This document shows positions 16,871-25,868 of a stretch of 64,000 bases of DNA, in pieces. Made by a program: the position numbers and the translations under genes. The stretch lies in the NCBI RefSeq assembly GCF_008932245.1, contig NZ_CP034910.1, forward strand, positions 1,240,001-1,304,000, given 5' to 3'. A model generated the notes under the pieces. That model was given only the letters and a program-made list of their open reading frames with translations, was not told the DNA's origin and ran no database searches. How positions within the stretch are numbered: the stretch's first letter is position 1; the number at the start of each line of letters is the position of its first letter. This DNA is from Sinorhizobium alkalisoli. GTDB taxonomy: Bacteria > Pseudomonadota > Alphaproteobacteria > Rhizobiales > Rhizobiaceae.

Positions 16871-17590
16871 ATGGATGAAACCGCCAGTACGAAGGCCGCG
16901 GTGGGACGAACGGGGCATGGCAGTATCCGCGGGATCCGTGAATTCGTGGCGCCCGGCGGACCCGAGCAGGAGGAAGGGGTTTTCTTTGGCGCCGCGGTCG
17001 CGAGCACGAAGGGACGAGAGCGGGTCCGGCAGATCCTCGATGAAGCGCTAAACATTATCGTAGCCGACGGGTTCGAGGGCTTGACGCTTCGCTCCGTGGC
17101 GCGAGGGGCAAAGATCACCATAGGCAATCTGCAGCACTACTTCGCAACCCATGACGACCTGCTTCGGGCGACCACACGGTACATACTGCACAATTACCTG
17201 CAGGAGTACGACCGCCTGGCGGATCTCCATAAGGGCGACGCCTTACATCAGTTCGAGGCGACCATGCGGTTCCTGATCGAAGACTGCAAGGATCCGCGAA
17301 CAAATGCGATTTTCTTCAGCCTCTGGGCGCTGGCGCAAAGAAATTCTTTTGCGTCCGAGATGATGGATCTCATGTACTGCGACCATCGACAGTCGATCGA
17401 GAAGCAACTGGCTGCGATCAACCCCCACATGCCGAAAGACATGCGCCCGATCCGCGCAGCGCTCATTGCCGTTCAGATCGAGGGACTTATGTTGCTCATC
17501 GCGGCCAATCGTCCGAAGCACGCTGAACTCCGGGGCATCGAGGAAGAATGCCTGAATCAGATCCTTCGCCTCGCCCACTCTTCAGAATAA
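16871..17590 (+). CDS. TetR family regulator of the flavin amine oxidase cassette
   Basis: 239 residues. A non-conserved N-terminal stretch of about 50 residues comes before the TetR helix-turn-helix (ILDEALNIIVADGFEGLTLRSVARGAKITIGNLQHYFATHDDLL). The C-terminal half (FFSLWALAQRNSFASEMMDLMYCDHRQSIEKQLAAI) resembles the BetI-type ligand domain. The chosen ATG follows AAAGGATC; a TTG at 16829 is a weaker option. It is divergent from the amine oxidase gene and probably controls it and itself through the two palindromes between them. Confidence 0.85.
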   Translation: MDETASTKAAVGRTGHGSIRGIREFVAPGGPEQEEGVFFGAAVASTKGRERVRQILDEALNIIVADGFEGLTLRSVARGAKITIGNLQHYFATHDDLLRATTRYILHNYLQEYDRLADLHKGDALHQFEATMRFLIEDCKDPRTNAIFFSLWALAQRNSFASEMMDLMYCDHRQSIEKQLAAINPHMPKDMRPIRAALIAVQIEGLMLLIAANRPKHAELRGIEEECLNQILRLAHSSE

Positions 17591-17630
17591 GGCGCGGGAA
17601 TCGTCGCAAGCGGCCGTCACGCAAGCTGTC

Positions 17631-17665
17631 GCCGGGAGCGGTCGCGCGGTGCCAGTGACGCTTTT
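17631..17665 (+). repeat. Direct repeat copy 2 (orphan copy of feaR 3' end)
   Basis: 33/35 identity to 14123-14157, same orientation. Here it has no gene body in front of it. It marks the distal border of the inserted amine oxidase cassette. Confidence 0.9.
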
Positions 17666-17773
17666 GTCCAAAAGGCGGGACGGCGCCGTCCAAGTCTGAC
17701 GCTCCGCCTGCCTCTATCCTCTGCCGCCAATTGTCCCCGCCGGAGGAGGCGGGCGTTCACGGAGGAGGCGGAA

Positions 17774-19180
17774 ATGATGGAATACAGGGCAACCATCGGC
17801 GGCAAGCCGGCGCCCGTCGGCTCGGATTTTGCCGTGCTCAACCCGGCCACGGGCGAGAAGGTCGGCCGCGCGCCGAACATGGGCGAGGCCGAACTGGACG
17901 CGGCCGTCGCCGTTGGCAAGGCGGCGTTTGTCTCGTGGTCAGCTCAGAGCGACGAGGCCTTGCAGGCAGCCTGCGCCGCGGTGACCGCAAAGATCGAGGA
18001 ACACGCGGCGGAACTTGCCGAAATCATAACGCTAGAGCAGGGCAAGCCGCTGAACGGTCTCGGCTCGCGCTGGGAAATTGGGGGCGCCGTCGCGTGGGCC
18101 GGCTATACAACCGGGCTCTCGCTTCCGGCCAAAGTGCTGCAGGACAACGCGCAGGGCCGCGTCGAGCTACATCGCAAGCCCCTCGGGGTCATCGGCTCGA
18201 TCACGCCGTGGAATTTCCCGGTGATGATCGCCATCTGGCATATCCTGCCGGCGCTGCGCACGGGCAACACGGTCGTCGTCAAACCGTCGCCCTACACGCC
18301 GCTTTCGACGCTGCGTCTCGTCGAGATCATGAACGAGGTGCTGCCGCCGGGCGTCGTCAATGTGGTGACGGGCGATGACAAGGCGTTCAACCTCGGCGCC
18401 GCCATGTCGGGGCATCCGGATATTCGCAAGATCGTCTTCACCGGCTCCTGCGCCACCGGCCAAAAGGTCATGAAGTCCGCGGCGGAGACGATGAAGCGCC
18501 TCACGCTGGAAATGGGCGGTAATGATGCCGGGATCGTGCTGCCGGATGCCGATCCCGCGAAGATCGCGGAGGGTCTCTTCTGGGGGGCATTCATCAACAA
18601 CGGCCAGACCTGCGCGGCGATGAAGCGGCTCTATGTGCACGAGTCTATCCACGACGCGGTGTGCGACGCGCTAGTTGCCTATACCAAAAACATTCCGGTC
18701 GGCAACGGCATGGACGAGGCGAGCATCCTCGGGCCGATCCAGAACCGCATGCAGTTCGATAAGGTCTCGCGTCTCGTTGCGGATGCCAAGGCGCGCGGCC
18801 AGGTGCTCATCGGCGGCGAACCGGGGGAGGGATTGTTCTTCCCGCCGACTATCATCGCCGGCCTGCGCAATGGGGACGCGCTCGTCGATGAGGAGCAGTT
18901 CGGCCCGGCCCTGCCGGTTATCCGCTATTCCGATGTGGAGGAGGCGATCCGGCTTGCCAATGACAGCCCGAACGGGCTCGGCGGCTCGGTCTGGTCGTCC
19001 GATAGCGAGGCCGCGAAGAAGGTCGCGAGCCGCATGGCCTGCGGCTCGGTCTGGATTAACAAACACGGCGCCATCCAGCCGAATGCGCCCTTCGGCGGCG
19101 TGAAGGCTTCCGGCGTCGGTGTCGAGTTCGCGGAAGAGGGCCTTGCCGAATACACCGATATCCAGGTGGTCTTCGCCTGA
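17774..19180 (+). CDS. Aldehyde dehydrogenase, FeaB-like (phenylacetaldehyde dehydrogenase candidate)
   Basis: 468 residues. NAD-binding PWNFPVMIAIWHILPALRTGNTVVVKPS, general-base glutamate in LEMGGND, catalytic cysteine in NNGQTCAAMKR. It lies 26 bases before the copper amine oxidase gene, the same pairing as feaB and tynA in E. coli. Oxidation of phenylacetaldehyde to phenylacetate is therefore the likely role, though the family alone does not fix the substrate. Start 17774 (ATGATG) follows GGAGGCGG. A small part of the region just upstream is the orphan feaR repeat. Confidence 0.85.
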   Translation: MMEYRATIGGKPAPVGSDFAVLNPATGEKVGRAPNMGEAELDAAVAVGKAAFVSWSAQSDEALQAACAAVTAKIEEHAAELAEIITLEQGKPLNGLGSRWEIGGAVAWAGYTTGLSLPAKVLQDNAQGRVELHRKPLGVIGSITPWNFPVMIAIWHILPALRTGNTVVVKPSPYTPLSTLRLVEIMNEVLPPGVVNVVTGDDKAFNLGAAMSGHPDIRKIVFTGSCATGQKVMKSAAETMKRLTLEMGGNDAGIVLPDADPAKIAEGLFWGAFINNGQTCAAMKRLYVHESIHDAVCDALVAYTKNIPVGNGMDEASILGPIQNRMQFDKVSRLVADAKARGQVLIGGEPGEGLFFPPTIIAGLRNGDALVDEEQFGPALPVIRYSDVEEAIRLANDSPNGLGGSVWSSDSEAAKKVASRMACGSVWINKHGAIQPNAPFGGVKASGVGVEFAEEGLAEYTDIQVVFA

Positions 19181-19206
19181 AACACCAAAAGAAAGAGGGA
19201 ACGATC

Positions 19207-21183
19207 ATGAGACTGACGAAACATCTGGCCTCGACGGCCGTGGCGATCGGCTTTGCCGCTTCCGCGGCCGCGGCCCATCCGCTCGACGGGCTGAGCCCGG
19301 AAGAATACCAGAAGATCAACGAGATCCTGCGCGCCGAGAAGATCGTCGACGACAACACGCTTTATCCGCTGATCGACCTGAAGGAGCCGACCAAGGCCGA
19401 CGTCCTCGCTTGGAAGGAAGGCGACAGCCTCGACCGCAAGGCGACGGTCCATTTCACCAGCGCCGACGGCTTCAGCGAGGCGGTCGTCAACATCACCAAG
19501 GGCACGGTCGAGAGCAACGAAAAGACTTCCGGCCAGCCGATGGTGCTCTTCACCGAGTTCATGAACGCGATTGAAGGCGCGCTCGGGCACCCGGATATGG
19601 TGGCGGGGCTGGCCAAGCGCGGGTTGAAGCCGGAGCAGGCCTTTTGCCTGCCGCTGACGGGCGGTAACTTCTTCACCGAGGAATACCAGAATTCCCGGCT
19701 GATGAAGGTGCCGTGCTACCACGTGCCGGACAGCTCGAACTTCTATGCCAAACCGATCGAGGGCCTGTTCGCCGTCTACGACATCGGCAAGAAGGAAGTG
19801 CTGCGCGTCATCGATACAGGCGCGATCGACCTGCCGAAGGATGGTTGGGGCTATACGGAGGAGGAGGTCGCCAAGCGCGTGCCGCTGCGGCCGGAAACCA
19901 AGCCCGTCAAGCTCGAGCAGGAAGGCGGGCCCAATTACAAGATTGATGGCAGCCATCTCGAATGGGACATCTGGCGGCTGAACCTCAGGGTCGACAAGCG
20001 TCCGGGCCTCGTCGTTTCCAATCTTGACGTGAACGACGGCGGCACCTGGCGGTCCGTCATCTACCAGACGCATCTTTCAGAGGTCTTCGTGCCCTATATG
20101 GATCCGACGGAGGGCTGGTACTGGCGTACCTATATGGACAGCGGAGAATACGGCTTCGGCCTCTTTCTTTCTCCGTTGACAGCCGGGGTCGATTGCCCGG
20201 CCAATGCGACCTTCCTGCCTGCGACGATCGCCGACGACAAGGGCAACCCGCTCGTCATTCCGAACGCGATCTGCATCTTCGAGCGCGGCACCGGCAATCC
20301 AGCCTGGCGTCATTTCGAGGTCTTCGCCCAGACGCCCGAAAAGCCGATTCCGGCCGAAGGGCGGCCGGCGACGGAGCTCGTGGTGCGTACCGCCTCGGAA
20401 GTCGGCAATTACGACTACCTTATCGACTACCGCCTGCAGCAGAACGGCCAGATCAACATTGACGTCGGCGCAAGCGGGCTCGATGCGGTGAAGGGTGTCG
20501 CCTCGACCTCGATGAAGGATCCGACCGCCAAGGCCGACACCGCCTATGGCACGCTGATCGCGCCCAACCTCGTCGCCGCCAATCACGACCACTATTTCAA
20601 CTTCCGCATCGACTTCGACATCGACCAGCCAGTGAACCATTTCTCGACCATGGACATCGTCCCGGCCAAGGTCGACCCGAAGAGCCCGCGCAAGTCGATG
20701 TGGACGGTCGAACACAACATGCCGCAAACGGAGATGGAGGCGCGCTACAAAATTTCGGCCATGCAGCCGCGCTACTTCCACATCTCCAACCCGTCGCGCG
20801 AAGGTTATCTCGGCCACGAGCCCGGCTGGATGATCCATCACGGCAACGTTGCTTATGGCCCCTTTGACTATGCCAATGACCCGCCGATGAAGCGCAACGC
20901 CTATATCGAATATTCCGTGTGGAACACGGTCTACGATCCCGAGCAACGTTATGCCGGCGGCAAGTTCGCCATGCAGAGCGATGGCTCCGACACGCTTGCC
21001 GAATGGGTGAAGAAGGACCGTAACCTGATGGGTCAGGATATCGTCACCTGGTTCTCCGCCGGTTTCCACCATATTCCGCGCATGGAGGACTGGCCGGTGA
21101 TGTCGACGGAATGGAAGACCGTGCACATCATGCCGCACAATTTCTTCGCCCATAACCCGGCGCTGACGCTCAGAAAGAAGTGA
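19207..21183 (+). CDS. tynA: Copper/topaquinone primary amine oxidase, TynA-like
   Basis: 658 residues with a signal peptide ending near AAAAHP, so periplasmic. The topaquinone precursor tyrosine is in GNYDY (Tyr402). The catalytic base aspartate is in YMDSGEYGFG (Asp311). Copper ligands are His460 and His462 in NHDHYFNF, with the third histidine in HHIPRMEDWP (621-630). It is about 100 residues shorter than E. coli TynA, fitting loss of the N-terminal D1 domain as in actinobacterial enzymes. It deaminates primary aromatic amines to aldehydes, ammonia and hydrogen peroxide. It pairs with the upstream aldehyde dehydrogenase. Confidence 0.93.
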   Translation: MRLTKHLASTAVAIGFAASAAAAHPLDGLSPEEYQKINEILRAEKIVDDNTLYPLIDLKEPTKADVLAWKEGDSLDRKATVHFTSADGFSEAVVNITKGTVESNEKTSGQPMVLFTEFMNAIEGALGHPDMVAGLAKRGLKPEQAFCLPLTGGNFFTEEYQNSRLMKVPCYHVPDSSNFYAKPIEGLFAVYDIGKKEVLRVIDTGAIDLPKDGWGYTEEEVAKRVPLRPETKPVKLEQEGGPNYKIDGSHLEWDIWRLNLRVDKRPGLVVSNLDVNDGGTWRSVIYQTHLSEVFVPYMDPTEGWYWRTYMDSGEYGFGLFLSPLTAGVDCPANATFLPATIADDKGNPLVIPNAICIFERGTGNPAWRHFEVFAQTPEKPIPAEGRPATELVVRTASEVGNYDYLIDYRLQQNGQINIDVGASGLDAVKGVASTSMKDPTAKADTAYGTLIAPNLVAANHDHYFNFRIDFDIDQPVNHFSTMDIVPAKVDPKSPRKSMWTVEHNMPQTEMEARYKISAMQPRYFHISNPSREGYLGHEPGWMIHHGNVAYGPFDYANDPPMKRNAYIEYSVWNTVYDPEQRYAGGKFAMQSDGSDTLAEWVKKDRNLMGQDIVTWFSAGFHHIPRMEDWPVMSTEWKTVHIMPHNFFAHNPALTLRKK

Positions 21184-21190
21184 AGACAAC

Positions 21191-21215
21191 GGAGCCCGGG
21201 CTAACCCCGGGCTCC
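21191..21215. terminator. Hairpin after the copper amine oxidase gene
   Basis: Perfect 10-bp stem GGAGCCCGGG / CCCGGGCTCC with loop CTAAC, starting 7 bases after the tynA stop. There is no strong T-run, so it may act as a terminator with Rho or as an RNA stabiliser. Confidence 0.6.
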
Positions 21216-21299
21216 ACACCGCGAATAGTCCTTGCGCCGGCTTGCGCACGATCCTCCACGATCGACGCCAGCGCTTGGCGCGATCTGTCCGAAGGCTGA

Positions 21300-21545
21300 T
21301 TACCGAATCAGATTGAACGAACTGGACTGCTTGCACGCATCTGCCCAGGGAATCAGTTCGGCCTTGCGCAAACCATCGACGCGGTGATCGAACTCCGCCG
21401 GATCGCCGAAGGGAAGGATTCGACGGCGGCGCTCGATAGAAAAACGAGATCGATTCGCATCGGCTCGGCCCATGCTGCCCGCGCCTCGGCAATCGCACCC
21501 AGATGACAGTAGCAAGATGCCAGCAGAGCCCAGGATATTTCCGAG
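21300..21545 (-). pseudogene. Remnant of the C-terminus of a TPR adenylate cyclase
   Basis: Two minus-strand frames together read like the tail of rhizobial adenylate cyclase-TPR proteins. WALLASCYCHLGAIAEARAA is a TPR helix pair. After a frameshift near 21450 comes FSIERRRRILPFGDPAEFDH, then RVDGLRKAEL, the usual ending of that family. No N-terminal part is present. An intact gene of the same family follows on the opposite strand. Recognised by eye, so moderate confidence. Confidence 0.5.
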
Positions 21546-21714
21546 GCCGATCATCAGCGATCACAAGTGCTGCCCGGAAATTGCGCGTCTCGAAGAATTT
21601 CCTGAATTCGATGGTCGATCGCCCTGTGGTGCGATAGAATCGCGAGCATTACCCAACCGCGCTGCCGGCCTGGTGGTCCGGAAAGAAGCTCTTTTTCGCG
21701 TTATCGGTAAAAGA

Positions 21715-23493
21715 ATGGAACAAAGATTAGCCGCAGTCATGGCCGCCGATATGTCAGGCTACAGTCGGCTGATGGAGGCCGACGAGGCAGGCACGATCGC
21801 CCGGCTCAGAACCCATCGCATAGAATTGATCGATCCCGCCATTTCCAAGAACAAGGGGCGGATCATCAAGACGACGGGCGATGGCATGCTGGTGGAATTC
21901 CAGAGCGTGACCGACGCGGTCAGGTGCGCGGTGGAGATCCAGCAGCGCATGAAGCGACGCAATGCCGATGTCCCTCAGGATCGTCGGATCGAGTTCAGAA
22001 TTGGCATCAATATTGGCGATATCATCTTCGAGGACGACGACATCTTCGGCGACGGCGTGAACATTGCCGCCCGAGTCGAGCAACTCGCGGATGTGGGCGG
22101 CATCTGCATTACCGCCGCGGTGGCGACGCAGATTGCCGATCGTCTCGAGCTCCTGATCGAGGATCTGGGCGAGAAGAGGCTCAAGAATATCAGCCGCCCC
22201 GTTCAGCTCTTTCGCATTGGCCTCGAAGGGGTAGGCCTCTCTCAGCCGGAGGATGCGGAGACGGTGACGCGGACCGTTTCGAAACCGTCGATCGTGGTGC
22301 TGCCCTTCACCAATATGAGCGGCGATCCCGATCAGGAGTTCTTCGCCGACGGACTGACCGAAGACATCATCACCGCATTGTCCCGCCGACACGAGCTGTT
22401 CGTCATCTCGCGCAATTCGAGCTTCGTCTACAAGAACAAGGCGGTGAACCTGCGTGAAGTCGCGGAGAAACTCGGGGCCCAGTACCTGGTGGAAGGGAGC
22501 GTCCGCAAGAGCGGCGATCGTGTGCGCGTCACGGTCCAGCTGATCGATGCGACCAACGACGCGCATATCTGGGCGGACAAGTACGACCGGAAGCTGGACG
22601 ACATATTCGCGATACAGGACGAAGTAACGGCGGCGATCGCGGCCACGCTGCCGGGGCGTGTCGAGGCGGCGCAGCGAGACCAGCTCGAGCGGACGAAGCC
22701 CGCGAACATGGCTGCTTACGAGTGCGCTCTTGCCGCCAAGGTCTTGCATCACAGGGGCACAGTTTCGGACAACGCGCAGGCGCAGGCGCTGATCGCAAGG
22801 GCGATCGAGCTCGATCCGGGCTATGCCCACGCGCATGCCTGGCGCGCGTGCATCCTGGGCCAGGCCTGGGTTCATGGCTGGTGCGAGAACAAGGAGGCAA
22901 CCTGGAACGAAGTGATCGCCGAGCTGGACCGGGCGCTGGCGCTGGACGACAACGACGCCGACGTGCATCGCATCCTCGCCGCGGTGAATGTGAACAACAA
23001 CGCACTGACCACGGCCCGTTACCACCAGGAGCGAGCACTTTCGCTCAATCCCAATTACGACCTCGTGGTGGTTCAGCAGGGCGAGCTGCTGACGTGGCTG
23101 GGACGGCCCGAAGAAGGCATCGAATGGATCCGCAAAGCCATGCGGCTCAATCCGCACCACCCCGAGCGGTTCTGGAGCCATCTCGGCAAGGCGCATTTCG
23201 CTGCGCGCCAGTATGGCGAGGCGGTCGAAGCCTTCATGCATCTCTCCGCGATGGACCACCTCCAGCATGCGTTCCTGGCCGCCTGCTACGGCTGGCTCGG
23301 CGACGACATTGCCGCTCAGGCGCATCTCGAGAAAGTCACGGCACTCGCTCCCGAATTCGAGATCGATTCCTTTCTGTCAACCTTGCACTACGCCCAGGAG
23401 TCCGACTTCGAGCATCTGCGTGAAGGGCTTGTCAAAGCTGCAAGGGGCCGCAGCGGCCCGCCCTCGACTGCGGAGGGCGCAGCGGCCCGATAG
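21715..23493 (+). CDS. Class III adenylate/guanylate cyclase with TPR domain
   Basis: 592 residues. An N-terminal class III cyclase domain (about 5-180) shows LAAVMAADMSGYSRLM, TTGDGMLVEFQS and FRIGINIGDIIFEDDDIFGDGVNIAARVE, which contains the metal- and nucleotide-site residues. A linker and a TolB-like segment follow (SIVVLPFTNMSGDPDQEFFADGLTEDI), then tetratricopeptide repeats to the end. Rhizobia carry many such proteins; cAMP synthesis in response to an unknown cue is the expected role. The start at 21715 is chosen because homology begins there; the open frame extends 243 bases upstream without family similarity. Confidence 0.88.
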   Translation: MEQRLAAVMAADMSGYSRLMEADEAGTIARLRTHRIELIDPAISKNKGRIIKTTGDGMLVEFQSVTDAVRCAVEIQQRMKRRNADVPQDRRIEFRIGINIGDIIFEDDDIFGDGVNIAARVEQLADVGGICITAAVATQIADRLELLIEDLGEKRLKNISRPVQLFRIGLEGVGLSQPEDAETVTRTVSKPSIVVLPFTNMSGDPDQEFFADGLTEDIITALSRRHELFVISRNSSFVYKNKAVNLREVAEKLGAQYLVEGSVRKSGDRVRVTVQLIDATNDAHIWADKYDRKLDDIFAIQDEVTAAIAATLPGRVEAAQRDQLERTKPANMAAYECALAAKVLHHRGTVSDNAQAQALIARAIELDPGYAHAHAWRACILGQAWVHGWCENKEATWNEVIAELDRALALDDNDADVHRILAAVNVNNNALTTARYHQERALSLNPNYDLVVVQQGELLTWLGRPEEGIEWIRKAMRLNPHHPERFWSHLGKAHFAARQYGEAVEAFMHLSAMDHLQHAFLAACYGWLGDDIAAQAHLEKVTALAPEFEIDSFLSTLHYAQESDFEHLREGLVKAARGRSGPPSTAEGAAAR

Positions 23494-23626
23494 ATGCAGG
23501 CGTGCCATTCCGAAGTCTTGGCCCCGTCGAGGCTCGCGACTATCGCCGTCGGTGCGCGCCCTAACGATGGCGGAGCGTACCGACGGTGACGCGTTAACGC
23601 GAGCAGAGCGCCTATAGGCCGAACGC

Positions 23627-23827
23627 CTATTGCGCCGGCGCAGGCTCGGCGGGTGCAGGAGTGGCCGGGGCGGGCTCGGCTGGTGCGGGCGTCGCCGGCG
23701 CTGTTTCGGTTGCGGCGGGTGCCGGGGGCGCTTCGGCCGTCGGTTCATTTGTGCCTGGTATCAAGAAAATAACCGCTATGACGACGACCGCGACCACAAT
23801 AATTCCGATGATCACGTTTCTGTTCAT
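23627..23827 (-). CDS. Small membrane-anchored Pro/Ala-rich protein
   Basis: 66 residues. MNRNVIIGIIVVAVVVIAVIF is one hydrophobic segment with a short charged N-terminus. The rest is almost only Pro, Ala, Glu and Thr, with the unit TPAPAEPAPA occurring twice in tandem. The ribosome site GGAGGAATT lies 5-8 bases before the ATG, which favours a real gene. A flexible periplasmic tail anchored in the inner membrane is the simplest reading. No function is known to me. Confidence 0.7.
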   Translation of the reverse strand: MNRNVIIGIIVVAVVVIAVIFLIPGTNEPTAEAPPAPAATETAPATPAPAEPAPATPAPAEPAPAQ

Positions 23828-24058
23828 GGGGTAATTCCTCCGATCCTCGAGACCATCGTGGGGTGATGGTCTGGAACGATTATTGGTGCGAAGCTCCGAT
23901 TATGCAATTGATGTTCGTCGGGTTGAGATGATGCAAATCTGGCAATATGAGAGCGCGCAATAAAATTGTGCGCCTGCCGAGCGAATTCGTCAATACGACG
24001 GCGTGCGGGGCAGTTCGGGAGTTGGTAATGAAGCGTGCCGAGCTGATCGGCCTTCCTG

Positions 24059-25048
24059 CTACCGGACTTCTTCGGAGCCCTTGCCGCGCAAAGTTTGCGA
24101 CGGCAACACCCCGAACCTTTTCTTGTAGTCCGCGGCGAAGCGGCCAAGATGCGTGAAACCCCATTTCAGGGCAACATCTGCAATGCTCTGCACCCCATGT
24201 CCGTTCATCAGGTCCTGATGGGCGGCGGTCAGCCGAATCTCGAGAAGATAGGCCCTGGGTGTCGTCATGCGGAATTGACGGAAACCCTGCTGCAAAGTGC
24301 GTACGCTCACCTTGGCTGCGGCGGCAATGTCGTCCATGGTGATCGGTTCGGAGATATGGGCGTGCATGAAGTCTATCGCCCATTTCACATGCCGCGGAGC
24401 GGGCAGGGGCGCAGGCGTCGCGAGTTGATCCGAATAGCGGTGCTGAGCAGCTTCCAGGATGAGGTGCGTGACGGCATCGCATATCGAGGCAAGCGCCATC
24501 GGGGATTGCCTGAGCGGGGCGTCGCCGCGCAGGCCGTTGCACGCCGTTTCGACAAGTTGCATGAGGGCCAGCCCGGGCCCATTCCCTAGTTCGATGTAGG
24601 GGTGGAATTCGAGATCGCCGTTGACCGACCGTTCCAGCATACTGGTCAAATGAGCGGCAAGCTTGCGATGGTCGATGAACAGCGCGAGGTGCCGTCGTGG
24701 TCCGAAGATCTGGACGCTTGCGCTGCGCGTGCTGTCGATGATCGTTCCCTGGCCCGGTGCCGACAGGATCTGGCGCATGCCGGGATCGAAGATGGCCTTC
24801 CCGAGGGTCGGCAGAAAGATCAAGAGCTTGTTGCTCTCCGCCTGCCGAGTGCATTGAAAGGTCCCCTCATAGGAGCAACTGGCGAAGGATACCGTGCCTG
24901 CCGGGAAGAATTCGCAGTCGAACGACAGAGATCCGCCGCTCAGCGTCTCGACCTTTATGGGCGATGTGCGTGTGGACAATGCAGCTTCAAGTTCCTCCGC
25001 GCCGGTGCCACGAACGGACGTGGCCGCGTGAAAATGCACTTTGTCCAC
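24059..25048 (-). CDS. AraC family regulator
   Basis: 329 residues, GTG start. An N-terminal AraC-binding-like region leads to a C-terminal DNA-binding domain with two helix-turn-helix motifs (ITMDDIAAAAKVSVRTLQQGF; VQSIADVALKWGFTHLGRFAADYKKRFGVLPSQTL). It is divergent from the NitT/TauT-type importer across an 820-base gap, so it may control that operon. The inducer is unknown. Confidence 0.85.
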   Translation of the reverse strand: MDKVHFHAATSVRGTGAEELEAALSTRTSPIKVETLSGGSLSFDCEFFPAGTVSFASCSYEGTFQCTRQAESNKLLIFLPTLGKAIFDPGMRQILSAPGQGTIIDSTRSASVQIFGPRRHLALFIDHRKLAAHLTSMLERSVNGDLEFHPYIELGNGPGLALMQLVETACNGLRGDAPLRQSPMALASICDAVTHLILEAAQHRYSDQLATPAPLPAPRHVKWAIDFMHAHISEPITMDDIAAAAKVSVRTLQQGFRQFRMTTPRAYLLEIRLTAAHQDLMNGHGVQSIADVALKWGFTHLGRFAADYKKRFGVLPSQTLRGKGSEEVR

Positions 25049-25868
25049 CTCGATCCTGTCTCCATTGCCGGCGGGATGAGGTGTTCTGGCCCTTGCTGGA
25101 GAGACGTCCGGCTCCGCAGCTCTGCGGCCGCGCTGAGCCTTGCCTCCATACGTTCGGGTCAGATGGTAATCCCGCCGAATTCATTCGCCGCAACGAAAAA
25201 TCGCGCCGGAACATTCCTTGTTCTGTATGAGTTAAAGCACCACCAAAAACATCGCTGATCGAGAATATCCTCTCGCAATGTGGATATGAGATGCGGTATC
25301 TGGATACTAAATACGCAATCTGATCAACACACTATCATGTTTTCACGCAAGTTCGACAGGCCGTTTGCCAGATTTGACTAAGCGTCTTGATCATCCGCGT
25401 GAAGGCGAACTCGTGATTTACGAATTGTTGACATGACCGAGAGGGATGCCTAATTCTGCGGCAAGGATTTGATAAAGTCGAGGGAAGTGGCAATGGCAGT
25501 CCATCAAGACAGCACGTCCTGTGATTTCATGCGGTGCTCCCTGCTTTTCTGCCGCCTAGGCTTGGCTGAATAATTGACGCCCGTTTTTCCCCCGCGTATC
25601 CTGATCACTGGCTTTCTACTACCGCGCCTCGTGTCTCGTCAGACGCGCATGTCTCCTCAAATCTTGCGAGAGCCGGTTGCCGTGTCCGATGGGACGCCGC
25701 AAGCCGTATGCGCGCCGGAGGCGTTTCCTTGAACCTCATCCTTGACATTTGCGCCAACCGGGATTGCGAAACCGATCCGACGACGGCGCGCAGCTGGAAG
25801 CCATGGATTTCCGGGCAGCCGAGCCGAGAAATTCGGCTTTGCCGAGAGTTCCCTTGGGAGGCAGCATC
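25049..25868. other. 820-base gap between AraC and ABC importer genes
   Basis: Lower GC than its neighbours. It should hold both divergent promoters. An inverted repeat ATATCC (25265-25270) / GGATAT (25282-25287) with an 11-base spacer is the only symmetric site I noticed. No convincing gene is visible. Confidence 0.4.

Noticed and set aside
20077..21564. 495-codon minus-strand frame antisense to tynA
   Set aside because: Shadow of tynA. Only its first part crosses the cyclase-TPR remnant, and in the wrong phase.
23640..23720. Repeated GC-rich units that could suggest a short-repeat array
   Set aside because: They are codon-level repeats of Pro/Ala/Glu in the small membrane protein, not a CRISPR or intergenic array.
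23850..23872. Inverted repeat AGACCATC/GATGGTCT upstream of the small membrane protein
   Set aside because: The stem is only 8 bp, with no T-run and no conserved context; could be chance.
25494..25574. 26-codon ORF after GAGGGAAG in the gap before the NitT/TauT importer
   Set aside because: Too short, Cys-rich and without family; the ribosome site could be chance. It could be a leader peptide, but nothing else supports that.
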